This document shows, in pieces, positions 8,970 to 17,996 of a stretch of 64,000 nucleotides of DNA. The DNA is taken from positions 1-64,000 of the forward strand of contig JALGSV010000010.1 in NCBI GenBank assembly GCA_029821755.1. The letters run 5' to 3'. Position 1 is the stretch's first letter. Every line of letters begins with the position of its first letter. This DNA is from Candidatus Zipacnadum vermilionense (GTDB lineage: Bacteria > Armatimonadota > Zipacnadia > Zipacnadales > Zipacnadaceae). Under the pieces are notes generated by a model, which had not been told where the DNA came from, did not search any database, and worked only from the letters and a program-made list of their open reading frames with translations. Made by a program: the position numbers and the translations under genes.

Positions 8970-10229
8970 TCATTCCTCCAGCAGCGCCGCCGTCATTTGC
9001 AGGACGTCATCTAGGGCGGTCAGGAGCGTGTCTACCTCGGCCTCGGTGATGATGGCGGGGGGCTCGAGGCGCAGGGTCTCCCGGGCATTCATGGCGAAGG
9101 CGGCGAGGATGTGGTTCTGCAGCAGACCGCCGATGACCAAGCCGCCCATGTCGGGGTCGGCGAACTGGATACCTACCAGCAGGCCGCGGCCCCGGGCCTC
9201 GACGATCAGGGAGGGATACTTCGCGGCCAGGCGCTGGCAGCCGGCTAGGAGTTGCTCGCCGCGGACCTGGCAGAGAGCAGCGACGTCTTGCGTCTGCAGG
9301 GCCTCCAGGGCGGCGAGGGCCGCGGCGCAGGCGAGCGGGTTGCCCCCGAAGGTGGAGGTGTGGATGTAGGGGTTCTTTGCGAAGACGTCCCAGATGGCCG
9401 GACGGGCGACCATCGCGCCGAGGGGCATGACACCGCCACCCAGGGCTTTGCCGAGGGTGAGGAGGTCGGGACAGACACCCTCCCAGTCGCAGGCGAGCCA
9501 CTTGCCGGTGCGGCCCAGGCCAGTCTGGATCTCGTCGAGGATGAGTAGCGCGCCGGTGCGGTCGCAGACCTCACGGGCGGCGGCGAGATAGCCGTCGGGC
9601 GGGACGATGATGCCGGCCTCGCACTGGATCGGTTCGAGGATCACCGCGGCGGTCTGGTCGTCCACCGCGGCGGCCAGGGCGTCGGCGTCGCCGAAGGGGA
9701 CGTGGGTGAAGCCGGAGAGCAGCGGCTGGAAGGGAGCCCGGTAGCTCTCGCGGCCGGAGGCGGACAGGGCGCCGAAGGTCTTGCCGTGGAAGGCGCCCTG
9801 GGCGGCGACGAAATGGGGACGTTGGGTGTGGGCACGGGCCAGCTTGAGCGCGCCCTCGACGGCCTCGGCGCCGGAGTTGCAGACGAAGGAGTATTGTAGG
9901 TCGCCCGGGGTCAGCTCCGCCAGGCGCTCGGCAAGCTCGGCCAGGACGGGGTCCGGGAGGATGTGGCTGGAGAGGGGCATCTCGTCGAGTTGACGCCGGA
10001 CGGCCGCGATCACCGAAGCCGGGCGATGGCCCAGGGTGAAGACGCCGGGGCCACCGAAGTAGTCCAGGTAGCGGGTGCCATCGGAAGCGATAACGTAGCA
10101 ACCCTCGGCGGAGACCTCGGCGATTTCCAGGCCCATGAACTTGAGCAAGGTCACCATACCGGGGTTGAGGTGGTCGTGGTAGCGCCGGAGGGTAAGAGCA
10201 CCGAGGTCGTCGGGAGAGGTTGGGGACAT
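8970..10229 (-). CDS. Class III (PatA/ornithine-type) PLP aminotransferase
   Basis: A 419-residue fold-type I aminotransferase. The PLP lysine lies in [32 protein letters not shown] holds the cofactor Asp, and [19 protein letters not shown] the phosphate-binding region. The N-terminal [19 protein letters not shown] is typical of PatA-like putrescine or ornithine aminotransferases rather than ArgD. It probably moves the terminal amino group of a diamine or omega-amino acid to 2-oxoglutarate. It is paired with the downstream nitrilase-family gene. AAGGAG lies ideally before the ATG at 10229. Confidence 0.88.
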   Translation of the reverse strand: MSPTSPDDLGALTLRRYHDHLNPGMVTLLKFMGLEIAEVSAEGCYVIASDGTRYLDYFGGPGVFTLGHRPASVIAAVRRQLDEMPLSSHILPDPVLAELAERLAELTPGDLQYSFVCNSGAEAVEGALKLARAHTQRPHFVAAQGAFHGKTFGALSASGRESYRAPFQPLLSGFTHVPFGDADALAAAVDDQTAAVILEPIQCEAGIIVPPDGYLAAAREVCDRTGALLILDEIQTGLGRTGKWLACDWEGVCPDLLTLGKALGGGVMPLGAMVARPAIWDVFAKNPYIHTSTFGGNPLACAAALAALEALQTQDVAALCQVRGEQLLAGCQRLAAKYPSLIVEARGRGLLVGIQFADPDMGGLVIGGLLQNHILAAFAMNARETLRLEPPAIITEAEVDTLLTALDDVLQMTAALLEE

Positions 10230-10280
10230 GGGTGAGGCTCCTTAGGGCGAGATGCGAGACGCCTCCTGCGCTGCTCTGTA

Positions 10281-10430
10281 CCCTCTCCCGCGAAGCGGGA
10301 AGGGTGGCGGTGCGCAGCGGCACCGGGAGGGGGTCGCGCAGTGACGGTCGCGCCCCAGGCCTGGCCCCCTCTCGTCGGCCCGCGCCAGCGCGGTCCGACA
10401 CTCTTCCCCGCTAGCGGGGAGGAGAAGGGA
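10281..10430. repeat. Cluster of GC-rich palindromes upstream of the aminotransferase
   Basis: The gap between tRNA-Pro and the aminotransferase holds several hairpins: TCCCGC-GAA-GCGGGA (10286-10300), GTGC-GCAGCG-GCAC, and CTTCCCCGCTAGCGGGGAGG (10403-10422). The pyrimidine-rich CCCTCTCCC...GGGAG motif resembles the sequence inserted in der and nusB. I see no gene in this stretch. Confidence 0.55.
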
Positions 10431-10520
10431 GTCATGACAGGACATCCCGGCAAAGAAAAACAACATTCCCGACCGGGGGACGCACGCAGCGTTCCAGGGA
10501 GGATGCTGTCGGGAAGGGGT

Positions 10521-10598
10521 TGGTCGGGGCGGCCAGATTTGAACTGGCGACCTTTAGACCCCCAGTCTAACGCGCTAACCGGGCTGCGCTACGCCCCG
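10521..10598 (-). tRNA. tRNA-Pro (anticodon GGG), CCA encoded
   Basis: On the minus strand the acceptor CGGGGCG pairs with CGCCCCG, the anticodon stem TTAGA/TCTAA encloses the loop CTGGGGG (anticodon GGG, proline), and the T arm is GCCAG-TTCAAAT-CTGGC. Discriminator A and CCA are encoded. It stands alone between HU and the aminotransferase. Confidence 0.95.
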
Positions 10599-10713
10599 AC
10601 CAGAACTGTACGCCGCCAGCGCGGGGGTGGCGCCGGGCGTCGTCTCGGGTACCTTGTACCTACGTCCGCCGCGGGGGCGGAGTCAAGTAAGGTGTCCCCC
10701 GCAAATGACTGAA

Positions 10714-10998
10714 CTAGCTGACGGCCTTCTTGAGGTTGGCGCCAGCCTTGAACTTCGGGCTCTTGCGGGCCGCGATCTTGATCTTCTCCCCGGTTTGCGG
10801 GTTGACGCCAGTCCGGGCCTTCGACTTGACGACCGTGAAGGAACCAAAGCCGGTGAACTGCACGGTGTTGCCCTTCTTGAGGGCCGCCGTAATGGCGCCC
10901 AGTGCCGCGTCCACTGCCTGGCCCGCGCCAGCCTTGCTTAGCCCGGTCTCCTTCGCCACCGCCTCGATGATCTGCGTCTTGTTAACGGTTCCGGCCAT
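10714..10998 (-). CDS. hup: HU family DNA-binding protein
   Basis: A 94-aa histone-like nucleoid protein forming dimers that bend DNA. It shows the standard HU layout: helical N-terminus (NKTQIIEAVAKETGLS), GFGSFTV, and the beta-arm with the intercalating proline in GVNPQTGEKIKI, ending KFKAGANLKKAV. The Met at 10998 has the strong site AAGGGAGG, so the longer ORF-track start is rejected. It is a single gene, as is common for HU. Confidence 0.97.
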   Translation of the reverse strand: MAGTVNKTQIIEAVAKETGLSKAGAGQAVDAALGAITAALKKGNTVQFTGFGSFTVVKSKARTGVNPQTGEKIKIAARKSPKFKAGANLKKAVS

Positions 10999-11128
10999 GG
11001 TTAGTGCCTCCCTTTTGAGTGTGGGTGTCGCCGGGTGAGGGCGTCCACCGCCGACGGTCATATTCTGCGTACGGCGCGGTTTCTCCTGCGCCACCGCGGG
11101 GACAGCGTAGAATCCGGAGTAGGCGGCC

Positions 11129-11149
11129 TAGGCTGGGAAGCCTGGCTAC
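11129..11149. repeat. REP-like palindrome at the gpsA 3' end
   Basis: AGGCTGGGAAGCCTGGCTACC has the same core and GCTACC flank as other members of the dispersed palindrome family. It ends a few bases before the gpsA stop codon. Confidence 0.5.
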
Positions 11150-11151
11150 CC

Positions 11152-12177
11152 CTACCGGTCAAGGCCCCAGTTCTCTTCGGCCTTCTCGGGACGGGTCATG
11201 AGCGACTCAACGGCGCACTGGGCCGGGACGCCCTCGAAGAGCACCTGGCAGATGGCGTCGGTGATGGGCAGAGCTATGCCGTGCTCGTTACCCAGGCGCT
11301 GCGCGGCCTGGGCGGTGTAGACACCCTCAGCCACCGAGATGCTGCCGCGGTTGATTTCTTCCCAGGTCTCGCCGTGCGCCAGGCGCCAGCCGACGTTCCA
11401 GTTGCGGCTGTCGTGGCTGATGCTGGTAGCGACCAGGTCGCCGACGCCGGCCGCTCCCCAGAAGGTGGCCGGCTGGGCCCCCAGGCACAACCCCAGGCGA
11501 GTCATCTCGGCCAGGCCCCGCGTCACCAACGCGCCCTTGGCGTTGGCCCCAAACCCCAGGCCCTCACTGACACCGGCGCCGATGGCGATGACGTTCTTGA
11601 GGGCTCCACATAACTCGATGCCGATTATATCACAGTTCCGGTAAACACGGAAGAGGGGAGTGGTTAGGATTCTCTGCGCGCGAGCGGCTATCTCCTCGTC
11701 GGGAGAGGCGGCGACGCTCACGGCGGGCGTACCCAGAGCGATCTCCCGGGACAGGTTGGGTCCGCTCAGGGCTGCCAGGGGCAGGTCCTCGGGGAGGACC
11801 TGGCGGATGACCTGGCTCATACGCAGGCCCGTGGACTCCTCCAGGCCCTTGCTGGCGCTAATCAGCAGCGGGCGTCCGACCAGGTGCGGGCGGGCTTGCT
11901 CCAGCACCCCGCGCGCGAAACGCGAGGGCGGCGCTATCACTACGGTCTCCGCTCCCACGAGGGCGGTAGCCAGGTCGGTATGGACGCGCAGGTTGTCCGG
12001 GAGCTCGATCTCCGGGCGATAGCGGCCGTTGCGGCGAGTAGTGCGTATCTCCTCGGCCAGGTCGGGCTCGAGGCACCACAAGCGGACGGCGTGGCCCGAG
12101 GAGGCTAGCATCCAGGCGAGGGTGGTACCCCAGGCGCCAGCGCCGAGGACGGTGATATTGGAGGTGGGATCAGACAT
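11152..12177 (-). CDS. gpsA: Glycerol-3-phosphate dehydrogenase [NAD(P)+]
   Basis: A 341-residue cytoplasmic enzyme that reduces dihydroxyacetone phosphate to sn-glycerol 3-phosphate for phospholipid synthesis. The Rossmann motif is VLGAGAWGTTLAWML at the N-terminus. SKGLEESTG and LSGPNLSREIA follow, and the catalytic Lys is in ELCGALKNVIAIGAG. The product feeds PlsY, also encoded in this window (22466). Start 12177 is set by the Rossmann strand. Confidence 0.95.
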   Translation of the reverse strand: MSDPTSNITVLGAGAWGTTLAWMLASSGHAVRLWCLEPDLAEEIRTTRRNGRYRPEIELPDNLRVHTDLATALVGAETVVIAPPSRFARGVLEQARPHLVGRPLLISASKGLEESTGLRMSQVIRQVLPEDLPLAALSGPNLSREIALGTPAVSVAASPDEEIAARAQRILTTPLFRVYRNCDIIGIELCGALKNVIAIGAGVSEGLGFGANAKGALVTRGLAEMTRLGLCLGAQPATFWGAAGVGDLVATSISHDSRNWNVGWRLAHGETWEEINRGSISVAEGVYTAQAAQRLGNEHGIALPITDAICQVLFEGVPAQCAVESLMTRPEKAEENWGLDR

Positions 12178-12287
12178 GGATGATACGTAGTGCGAAGAAT
12201 TCGCCGAGGGAGGGTGGAATCCCTGCCGAGCCGAGGCGGTCGGCGACACCGGAGATTAGTGACCCCGGCGCGGGGACAAGGGCGCAA

Positions 12288-12316
12288 GCGGCGCGGGCTG
12301 AAAGCCCGCGCCACGC
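12288..12316. repeat. REP-like palindrome
   Basis: GCGCGGGCTGAAAGCCCGCGCCACGC: an 8-bp stem around TGAA with the CCACGC flank. It lies in the 273-bp gap between gpsA and the next membrane protein; the rest of that gap shows no gene. Confidence 0.7.
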
Positions 12317-12450
12317 AAGGGATTAACCATGCGGTTAGGGCAGCAGATGCAGTCCCACCGTGCAGTCGCTGATGAAGACCCGGTAGAGGCGCGCGTCCGG
12401 GACGCCGGGGGGCAGGGGCAGGATGGGGCGGATGGGAAGAAGCCTCCTCA

Positions 12451-14004
12451 TCAGGGCTTGACCCCTGCCGGGATGGCGACCGGTTGGGCCGGCGTCCGCC
12501 AGGTGGCGACCGTGAAAGGGCCTATCTCTTGTCGGGCGGCGCCGGATGGCAGGGGTTCAAGATCACGGTCCCGTTCCACGATCACCACGGGCCGACCAGG
12601 AGGAAGCTGCCTGAGAAGGGCGGTGAGTTCCACGGCGTCGCGGCAGACATAGGCGGTCTTGCTGGTGAGGCAGGTTACGTACGGGCTGGGCCAGGGATCG
12701 TCGCGGCGGGCGAGGTCGAGTTGCTCGTCCGTAAGCCGGCCCATGACGGCAACCGATCCCAGTATGGCGGTGTCGCCCTGCGCTGCTCGTCCCAGTGCAG
12801 TGGCCAGGTCCCGCAGTTGGTAATCGATTGGGCTGGGCAAGAGTTGTTCTCGGGCCGGCCAAGTGGCCGTGGCGAAGATCGCCATCAACAGCAAGACTGA
12901 CACAGCCGGCCGTAGTACCCGCGAACGCTTTGCGTTACCTAGGTGATCGTTTGCGGAGGCGGCAGCCAGTGCACAGGAGATCGCGACGAGTGGGGCAAAG
13001 AGCCCCAGGAAGCCATCGTGAAATGTTGCCATATTGGGGAGAAGCAAGGTGAAAGGCGTCCCGTACGCGGCGAGGGCGAGGAGCCAGCCGTCACCGCGGA
13101 CGGCCATACGCCGCGTCACTCGGGCGAAAAGCGCCCAGGCGAGGACGCCAGCAGTTAGCAGAGCAGCTAGCGTACCGAAGAAGGCATGCGGGTGGAAGGA
13201 CCAGATCAAGAAGCGATGGAGAAGGTCGAGGTGACTGAGAGTGCGTACTCCGGGGGCATACTGGTCGAACCCAAGGCGTTGCTGGAGGTGTGCGACGCTG
13301 GCTGCCACGGACGTGCCTGTGACAAGAACGGCGGCTACGGGAAGCAACACGGACACGCCAGCGACAGACGCGGCCACTGCGACGGCAGGCCCCCGATTGC
13401 CTCGCCGCCACTCCAGCCACATGCAGGGCAGGATCAACACGAGACTATACCACGACAACAGACTCGCCAGAAGGCCGCACATGATCATGCGTGCTGACCA
13501 GCCGGCCAAGTGAGGGCGAGGCAGTGTGTAAAGCGCCAAGAAACTGAAAAGAGGCGCCAACGCCATACCGTCTCCCGTGATGAGCGCGTATCGGAGGGTC
13601 ACAGGCAAGATTGCCAGGACTGCGACGGCGACGTTGGCGACCGGGCGACCCCATACGTTCCGAACGAAGAACCAGAAGGCAGCGAGGAACCACAGGAAGA
13701 AAAGGAACGAGACTGTGTGGACGGCCGGTTGGAAGGGCAAGCCAAGGGCCAGGGGAATCGCGACCAGCCAGGAGACCAGGGGGGAGAACGAGTAATAGAC
13801 GGTGGGCTTCCCACTGTAATTGACGGCCAGGATGTTCGCACCATGCGTCACTCCGAGCCCCAGCTTGAGGTGGTTGAGTGCAAAGGCGCCGTAGTGCGAA
13901 CTGATGTAGCTATCATGCCCCGCCTTGAAGGGCTGGACAATGCGCGGGGCATTACAGACCGCCCAGAGCACCAACACCACAAGTAACCAACGGTATTGCT
14001 TCAT
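12451..14004 (-). CDS. Polytopic membrane protein, GT-C-like glycosyltransferase candidate
   Basis: This 517-residue protein has a signal-anchor helix, about ten further hydrophobic segments and a C-terminal soluble part. The first external loop has KAGHDSYISSHYGAFALNH, where the Asp may be the catalytic acid of lipid-sugar-dependent GT-C enzymes. The overall shape resembles the protein at 6212, but identity is low. By eye the coding DNA looks less GC-rich than its neighbours, which could mean later acquisition. The function (sugar transfer to a surface glycan or protein) is inferred from topology alone. Confidence 0.6.
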   Translation of the reverse strand: MKQYRWLLVVLVLWAVCNAPRIVQPFKAGHDSYISSHYGAFALNHLKLGLGVTHGANILAVNYSGKPTVYYSFSPLVSWLVAIPLALGLPFQPAVHTVSFLFFLWFLAAFWFFVRNVWGRPVANVAVAVLAILPVTLRYALITGDGMALAPLFSFLALYTLPRPHLAGWSARMIMCGLLASLLSWYSLVLILPCMWLEWRRGNRGPAVAVAASVAGVSVLLPVAAVLVTGTSVAASVAHLQQRLGFDQYAPGVRTLSHLDLLHRFLIWSFHPHAFFGTLAALLTAGVLAWALFARVTRRMAVRGDGWLLALAAYGTPFTLLLPNMATFHDGFLGLFAPLVAISCALAAASANDHLGNAKRSRVLRPAVSVLLLMAIFATATWPAREQLLPSPIDYQLRDLATALGRAAQGDTAILGSVAVMGRLTDEQLDLARRDDPWPSPYVTCLTSKTAYVCRDAVELTALLRQLPPGRPVVIVERDRDLEPLPSGAARQEIGPFTVATWRTPAQPVAIPAGVKP

Positions 14005-14044
14005 CCTCGCGCCTCCATTCTGTCTGATTCGTTTCCGCCCCCCT

Positions 14045-15136
14045 TTACCCCTCCTCCCCCAGTATTGCCGCCACGTAGTTCTTCTCCCGGTATTCCTCCA
14101 CCATCTTCTCGTCCAGCGGATAGACGCCGAACTCGCGGGTGGCCCACATCATCGTTTTGTAGAGTTCCGGGTCTACCGCCGGGTGAATGGAGTTGCTGGA
14201 GGCCATGATGTGCCCGCCGCCGGGGGAGGCTTTCGCTATCGTCTCCTTGACGGCCTCGATGACCAGCTCCTTGCTGCCGCGGGTGAGGACTACGCTGCAG
14301 TCTACGTTGCCGCAGAGGCAGACGCGGTGGCCGTACTGCTGCTTCGCCTGGCCGATGTCCATGGTCGCGATCGGCTCCAACGGGTCGATGCCGTCGATGC
14401 CCGCCTCGTCCACCATCATGTCCAGGAGCGACCAGATGTTGCCGTCGGTGTGTTTGATGTAGGGGAAGCCCTGCGCGTGGGCCATGTCCACGATCTGCTT
14501 CAGGTAGGGCAGGATGAACTCGCGGAAGTGGGTAGGGGACATCATGGGAGCGTGGCGGTAGGCGTAGTCGTCGCCGGTGAGGGCTACATCCGCGCCCAGC
14601 TCCAGGGCCCGCTCGAGGACGCGGAGCTTGTAGTCGAGGGTGACCTGCGCCACGCGATGGGCCAGGTCGGGGTTGAGGGCGTAGTCCATCAGCAGGTTGT
14701 CCATGCCGCGCAGGTTGGCGGAGAACTCGTAGACATCGTGGCCGAGGAAGACGATGGCCCTCTCGCCCTTGAAGCGGCGGACAGCTTCCTCGAGAGTGAC
14801 GAGGCGGTGGTCGGCGTCGGGGTCGGGGGGGACGAGCTTATCCAGGTCGGCCTCGGAGTGGATGGGGTGCTGGGCGGGGTAGGGCACGTCGGCCTTGCCA
14901 TAGCCCCAGAGGATGCCCCACTCGTCATGGAAGTGGTTGTCGTCCACCGGGGTTTGGCGGAGGTCCTCGAAGACGCAGACGCCGTCGAGGTCTTCCTTCT
15001 CAGCGAAATCGAGGTAGGAGACCTCCGGGCCGTACATCTTATCGATGACGGGGCGGTTGACCAGGAGTTCCCAGATAGGGACGCGGTCGGGCTGCTCCCG
15101 GCGCAAGGCGGTCATAAAACGTTCGTAGCCGTTCAT
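14045..15136 (-). CDS. URO-D superfamily protein, copy 3 (divergent)
   Basis: A 363-residue URO-D-fold protein, distinct from the tandem pair at 3761-6167. It begins NGYERFMTALRREQPDRVP, which is close to the family N-terminus with its Arg-rich substrate region. It then shows GDDYAYRHAPMMSP, YIKHTDGNIWSLLDMMVDEAG, a GIDGIDPLEP turn and GNVDCSVVLTRGSKE. Family members decarboxylate uroporphyrinogen or transfer methyl groups from corrinoids; which one applies is not clear. The next upstream gene on the same strand is a fucose-isomerase-like protein, so a role in carbohydrate metabolism is possible. Start chosen at 15136, after GAAAGGACC. Confidence 0.82.
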   Translation of the reverse strand: MNGYERFMTALRREQPDRVPIWELLVNRPVIDKMYGPEVSYLDFAEKEDLDGVCVFEDLRQTPVDDNHFHDEWGILWGYGKADVPYPAQHPIHSEADLDKLVPPDPDADHRLVTLEEAVRRFKGERAIVFLGHDVYEFSANLRGMDNLLMDYALNPDLAHRVAQVTLDYKLRVLERALELGADVALTGDDYAYRHAPMMSPTHFREFILPYLKQIVDMAHAQGFPYIKHTDGNIWSLLDMMVDEAGIDGIDPLEPIATMDIGQAKQQYGHRVCLCGNVDCSVVLTRGSKELVIEAVKETIAKASPGGGHIMASSNSIHPAVDPELYKTMMWATREFGVYPLDEKMVEEYREKNYVAAILGEEG

Positions 15137-15189
15137 GGTGAGGGTCCTTTCGGTTGGGTGTGACGAGCGGGGGTCAGGAAGCGCGGTCC

Positions 15190-16614
15190 TTACCGCCACC
15201 ACCAATCCTCCAACTCCTCCGCCTCTTTGTCAACCGGGTCGGCCTTTACCCCCGGCATATAACGGCAGGCCTCCCAGAGGATCGGGGCTAGCTGGCCGTG
15301 AATGCCGGCGATATGGTGGAGGTAGGGGCCGCGGATGAACTTGCGCTCCCAGCGCAGCCAGTCGTCTACCTCCATCCACACATAGGTGCCGACCGTCTCG
15401 GGACCGGTGGTGCCGCGGCCCTCACCGAAGGCCAGAAAGTACTCGCCGCGGAGAGAGGCCAGACGGGCTACCGTGAGGTCGCCACCCTTGATCCGCCAGT
15501 GGCCGACCCCGGCGGCGTTCTCGGGCATGATGAAGTGCTCGCCGAGCAGCGGCTGGGTGCCCTCGTCCGCGAGGCTGACCGGGAAGGACCCGCAGTGCCA
15601 GAGCAGCTCGGCGTTGTCGTTGTCCGGGTGGCGGATGGTCAGGTCGGCGAAGAAGGGCGGCGTCTCGCCCAGGGCGGCGGCCTGGAGCAGGACGGAAGTC
15701 ATGGCGCCGTGGATGTCGGTCTCGCAGATGACGGGGACGCCCTCCATAGTGAGCAGGCTGTTGGCGTAGCAGGGGTAGATGCCGAAGCGCTTCTGCAAGC
15801 CGGGGAAGCATTGCAGGGCGATGGCGCTGAGGTGCTCGCGAGCGGCGAGGTCGGTGAGGACCAGCTTGAGAGCGGCGATGGCGGCCAGTTGGGTCTGATC
15901 GAGAGAGCGGAAGGCGACCTCGGCGGCCATGCGGGCGAGGAGGGCCTGCAAGTCGGCGGTGGGTGCTTCGACCAGGGCCTCTACGCGATCGAGGATTTCG
16001 TCGTCATAGACCTGCCAGACCTGGGTGCCGAAGCGCTCGAGCATCTCCGCCTCGTTGACCATGGTCGTCCAGAAGAAGTCGATGCGCTGGCCGATCTGGC
16101 CGATCTTCATCCCCCGCCAGGCGCGGACGACGGCGGCCACCCGCCGGAAAGCCAGGACGCCGCGGGAGAAGACGGGGTCCTCCAGGCGGCAGTTGGGGAG
16201 GTAAGTGAAGGGGACGCCGAGGCGCTGGAGGATCTGGCTGGTGGCGAAGAGGCCGCACTGGGTGTCGCGCAGGCGGGTGCCGTCGGGGAGGGGAGCTTCG
16301 TCGCGCGGGCCCCAGAGGAGATAGGGCAGGCCCATCTCCTGGCCCAGGAGCGCGGCCACGTCCTCGGTGCCGAAGTTGCAGTGCGGGCAGAAGAGAGCGT
16401 CCACCCGGTGGTCGCGGAGGTGGCGCAGGACGGCGGGGAGGTCCTCGTGGCGGTACAACATGCCGTCGCTAGTGATACCCTCCAGGTCCACGAAGTCTAC
16501 ACCGAGGCCGCGCAGGGAGGCAGCGGTGAGGTTGGCGTAGCGGCGAGCGTTCTCCTGGCTGAAGACGAACTTACCGATGGGCACGAGACCGAGCTTAACA
16601 GGCGGGACGGGCAT
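15190..16614 (-). CDS. L-fucose/L-arabinose isomerase-like protein
   Basis: A 474-residue cytoplasmic protein of the fucose isomerase-like superfamily (COG2407). The N-terminal half has LGLVPIGKFVFSQENA, FCPHCNFGTEDVAALLG and LLWGPRDEAPLPDG, the beta-alpha units of this fold. The C-terminal half carries VPVICETDIHGAMTSVLLQAA, corresponding to the metal-binding part of the active site. Family enzymes interconvert aldoses and ketoses, but many members have unknown substrates. GGGAGG precedes the Met at 16614. It lies directly upstream of URO-D copy 3 on the same strand. Confidence 0.8.
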   Translation of the reverse strand: MPVPPVKLGLVPIGKFVFSQENARRYANLTAASLRGLGVDFVDLEGITSDGMLYRHEDLPAVLRHLRDHRVDALFCPHCNFGTEDVAALLGQEMGLPYLLWGPRDEAPLPDGTRLRDTQCGLFATSQILQRLGVPFTYLPNCRLEDPVFSRGVLAFRRVAAVVRAWRGMKIGQIGQRIDFFWTTMVNEAEMLERFGTQVWQVYDDEILDRVEALVEAPTADLQALLARMAAEVAFRSLDQTQLAAIAALKLVLTDLAAREHLSAIALQCFPGLQKRFGIYPCYANSLLTMEGVPVICETDIHGAMTSVLLQAAALGETPPFFADLTIRHPDNDNAELLWHCGSFPVSLADEGTQPLLGEHFIMPENAAGVGHWRIKGGDLTVARLASLRGEYFLAFGEGRGTTGPETVGTYVWMEVDDWLRWERKFIRGPYLHHIAGIHGQLAPILWEACRYMPGVKADPVDKEAEELEDWWWR

Positions 16615-16738
16615 GGGCGGGACCTCCCGGGAGGGTGTGGGGAGATAATTGGACGTGTGAGGGGATGGTTCCTGCCTGGGAGAGGGAGGTGGAACGTGGA
16701 AGGTGGAACGTGGGGGAGGGGGAAGTGGGAGGACAGCC

Positions 16739-16774
16739 GGTAGCGGTAGCGGTAGCGGTAGCGGTAGCGGTAGC
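16739..16774. repeat. GGTAGC hexamer, six tandem copies
   Basis: Six perfect copies of GGTAGC occupy 36 bp between the divergent fucose-isomerase-like gene and pyrF. Two imperfect copies of GGTGGAACGTGGAA stand just left of it. The perfect array could change length by slippage. It lies too far upstream to be within the pyrF core promoter. Confidence 0.9.
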
Positions 16775-16789
16775 GCAGGGCACTGGGGC

Positions 16790-16847
16790 GGGGGCCGGCC
16801 TCGCGTCCCGCGACGCTGGCGCGGGCCACTCGACACGGCCCCTCCGG
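16790..16847. repeat. Dispersed about 57-bp GC-rich repeat, copy 2
   Basis: It starts GGGGGCCGGCCTCGCG and ends CTCGACACGGCCCCTCCGG, like the copy at 3651 (CTCGACGCGGCCCCTCCGG). It abuts the pyrF promoter. Confidence 0.65.
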
Positions 16848-16861
16848 GGGAGCGGCCTTTT

Positions 16862-16891
16862 TTGACACCCCAAGGGAGCCACAGGTATAAT
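16862..16891 (+). promoter_or_regulatory. Sigma70-type promoter of pyrF
   Basis: TTGACA at 16862-16867 and TATAAT at 16886-16891, 18 bp apart, are both perfect consensus boxes. Transcription would start near 16898, about 20 bp before the RBS. The -35 overlaps a T-run that follows a GGCC...GGAGCGGCC hairpin, so a terminator-like element runs directly into the promoter. Confidence 0.85.
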
Positions 16892-16919
16892 CCGCGCACC
16901 CCAGCACAGGAGTGAGACC

Positions 16920-17804
16920 ATGGCCACTAACTTCGCGGATCGCTTGTTTGGAGCGGTGGAAGAGAAGAACAGCCGGGTTTGCGTGGGGCTGGATCCGCGG
17001 GTAAGCCAACTGCCGCCGCCGATACTGGAGCAATACCCCAATGCCGCAGAGGCCGTGGTGGCCTTCTGCCGGGATATCTGCGCCGCAGTGGCGGAGCATG
17101 CGGCGGTGGTGAAGCTCCAGTCGGCTTACTTTGAGACGCTGGGGAGGTCGGCGTTCAGTACCTTGTGGGCGGTGGTGGCGGAGGCGCATCGGGCGGGGCT
17201 GCCGGCCATCGTGGATGCCAAGCGCGGCGACATCGGACCGACCGCGGAGGCCTACGCGCAGGCGTTTTTCGGCGGGGAAATCGCCGCGGACGCGCTGACG
17301 GTCAACCCGTACCTGGGTAGTGACGGGATCATGCCCTTTGTGGACGCGGCGGAGGAGAAGGGAGCCGGCGTGTTCGTGCTGGTCAAGACCTCCAACCCCT
17401 CCTCCGGCGACCTGCAAGACCTGCGGCTGGAGGGGGGATACCACCGGGTGTACCAGCACGTGGGGGAGGAAGTGCGGTTGATGGGGGCGCACCTGCGCGG
17501 GGAGTGCGGGTACTCGGCGGTGGGGGCGGTGGTGGGGGCGACCTACCCGGAGCAGTTGGCGGAGTTGCGCCGGGACCTGCCGGGCGTGCCCTTCTTGGTG
17601 CCGGGCTACGGGGCGCAGGGGGCGGGGCCGGAGGAGGTTGTCGCGGCCTTCGACAAGGACGGGTGGGGGGCGGTAGTTAACGCCTCTCGCAGCATCATCT
17701 TCGCGTACCAGGGAGGAGACGGGGAGCCGGAGCAATTCGCGCAGGCGGCCGGGGAGGCGGCGCGGGAGATGAAGGACGCGATCAACGGGGCGATAGGGGG
17801 ATAG
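16920..17804 (+). CDS. pyrF: Orotidine 5'-phosphate decarboxylase (type 2)
   Basis: A 294-residue enzyme that converts OMP to UMP, the last step of de novo UMP synthesis. The catalytic motif VDAKRGDIG holds Asp99, Lys101 and Asp104. FVLVKTSNPSS and LVPGYGAQGAGPEE are the phosphate-binding parts. The size matches the longer type 2 PyrF. AGGAG lies before the ATG and a consensus promoter stands just upstream. pyrB follows on the same strand after 192 bp. Confidence 0.96.
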   Translation: MATNFADRLFGAVEEKNSRVCVGLDPRVSQLPPPILEQYPNAAEAVVAFCRDICAAVAEHAAVVKLQSAYFETLGRSAFSTLWAVVAEAHRAGLPAIVDAKRGDIGPTAEAYAQAFFGGEIAADALTVNPYLGSDGIMPFVDAAEEKGAGVFVLVKTSNPSSGDLQDLRLEGGYHRVYQHVGEEVRLMGAHLRGECGYSAVGAVVGATYPEQLAELRRDLPGVPFLVPGYGAQGAGPEEVVAAFDKDGWGAVVNASRSIIFAYQGGDGEPEQFAQAAGEAAREMKDAINGAIGG

Positions 17805-17996
17805 GGGGGAGGGGAAGTCGGAAGTCGAAAGTGTCAGGGGGAGGGGAGTGGAAGGTGGCGAGGGGAAGCAGTAGTTGCGTGTGGGGACGGCGAGGCCGCA
17901 TGACCGGCGGCAGGGGCGAAATGGCACTGCGCGACTTTCTGGAATTGGCTCACTCCTCACACTTCCTGGAGAGGGCCACACGCTAAGGAGAGAACC

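Noticed and set aside
16739-16774. Possible CRISPR-like array
   Set aside because: A 6-bp unit without spacers is a simple tandem repeat; no cas genes in the window.
17805-17996. Pyrimidine attenuator between pyrF and pyrB
   Set aside because: No PyrR-binding loop or terminator/antiterminator pair could be recognised; the stretch is purine-rich low complexity.
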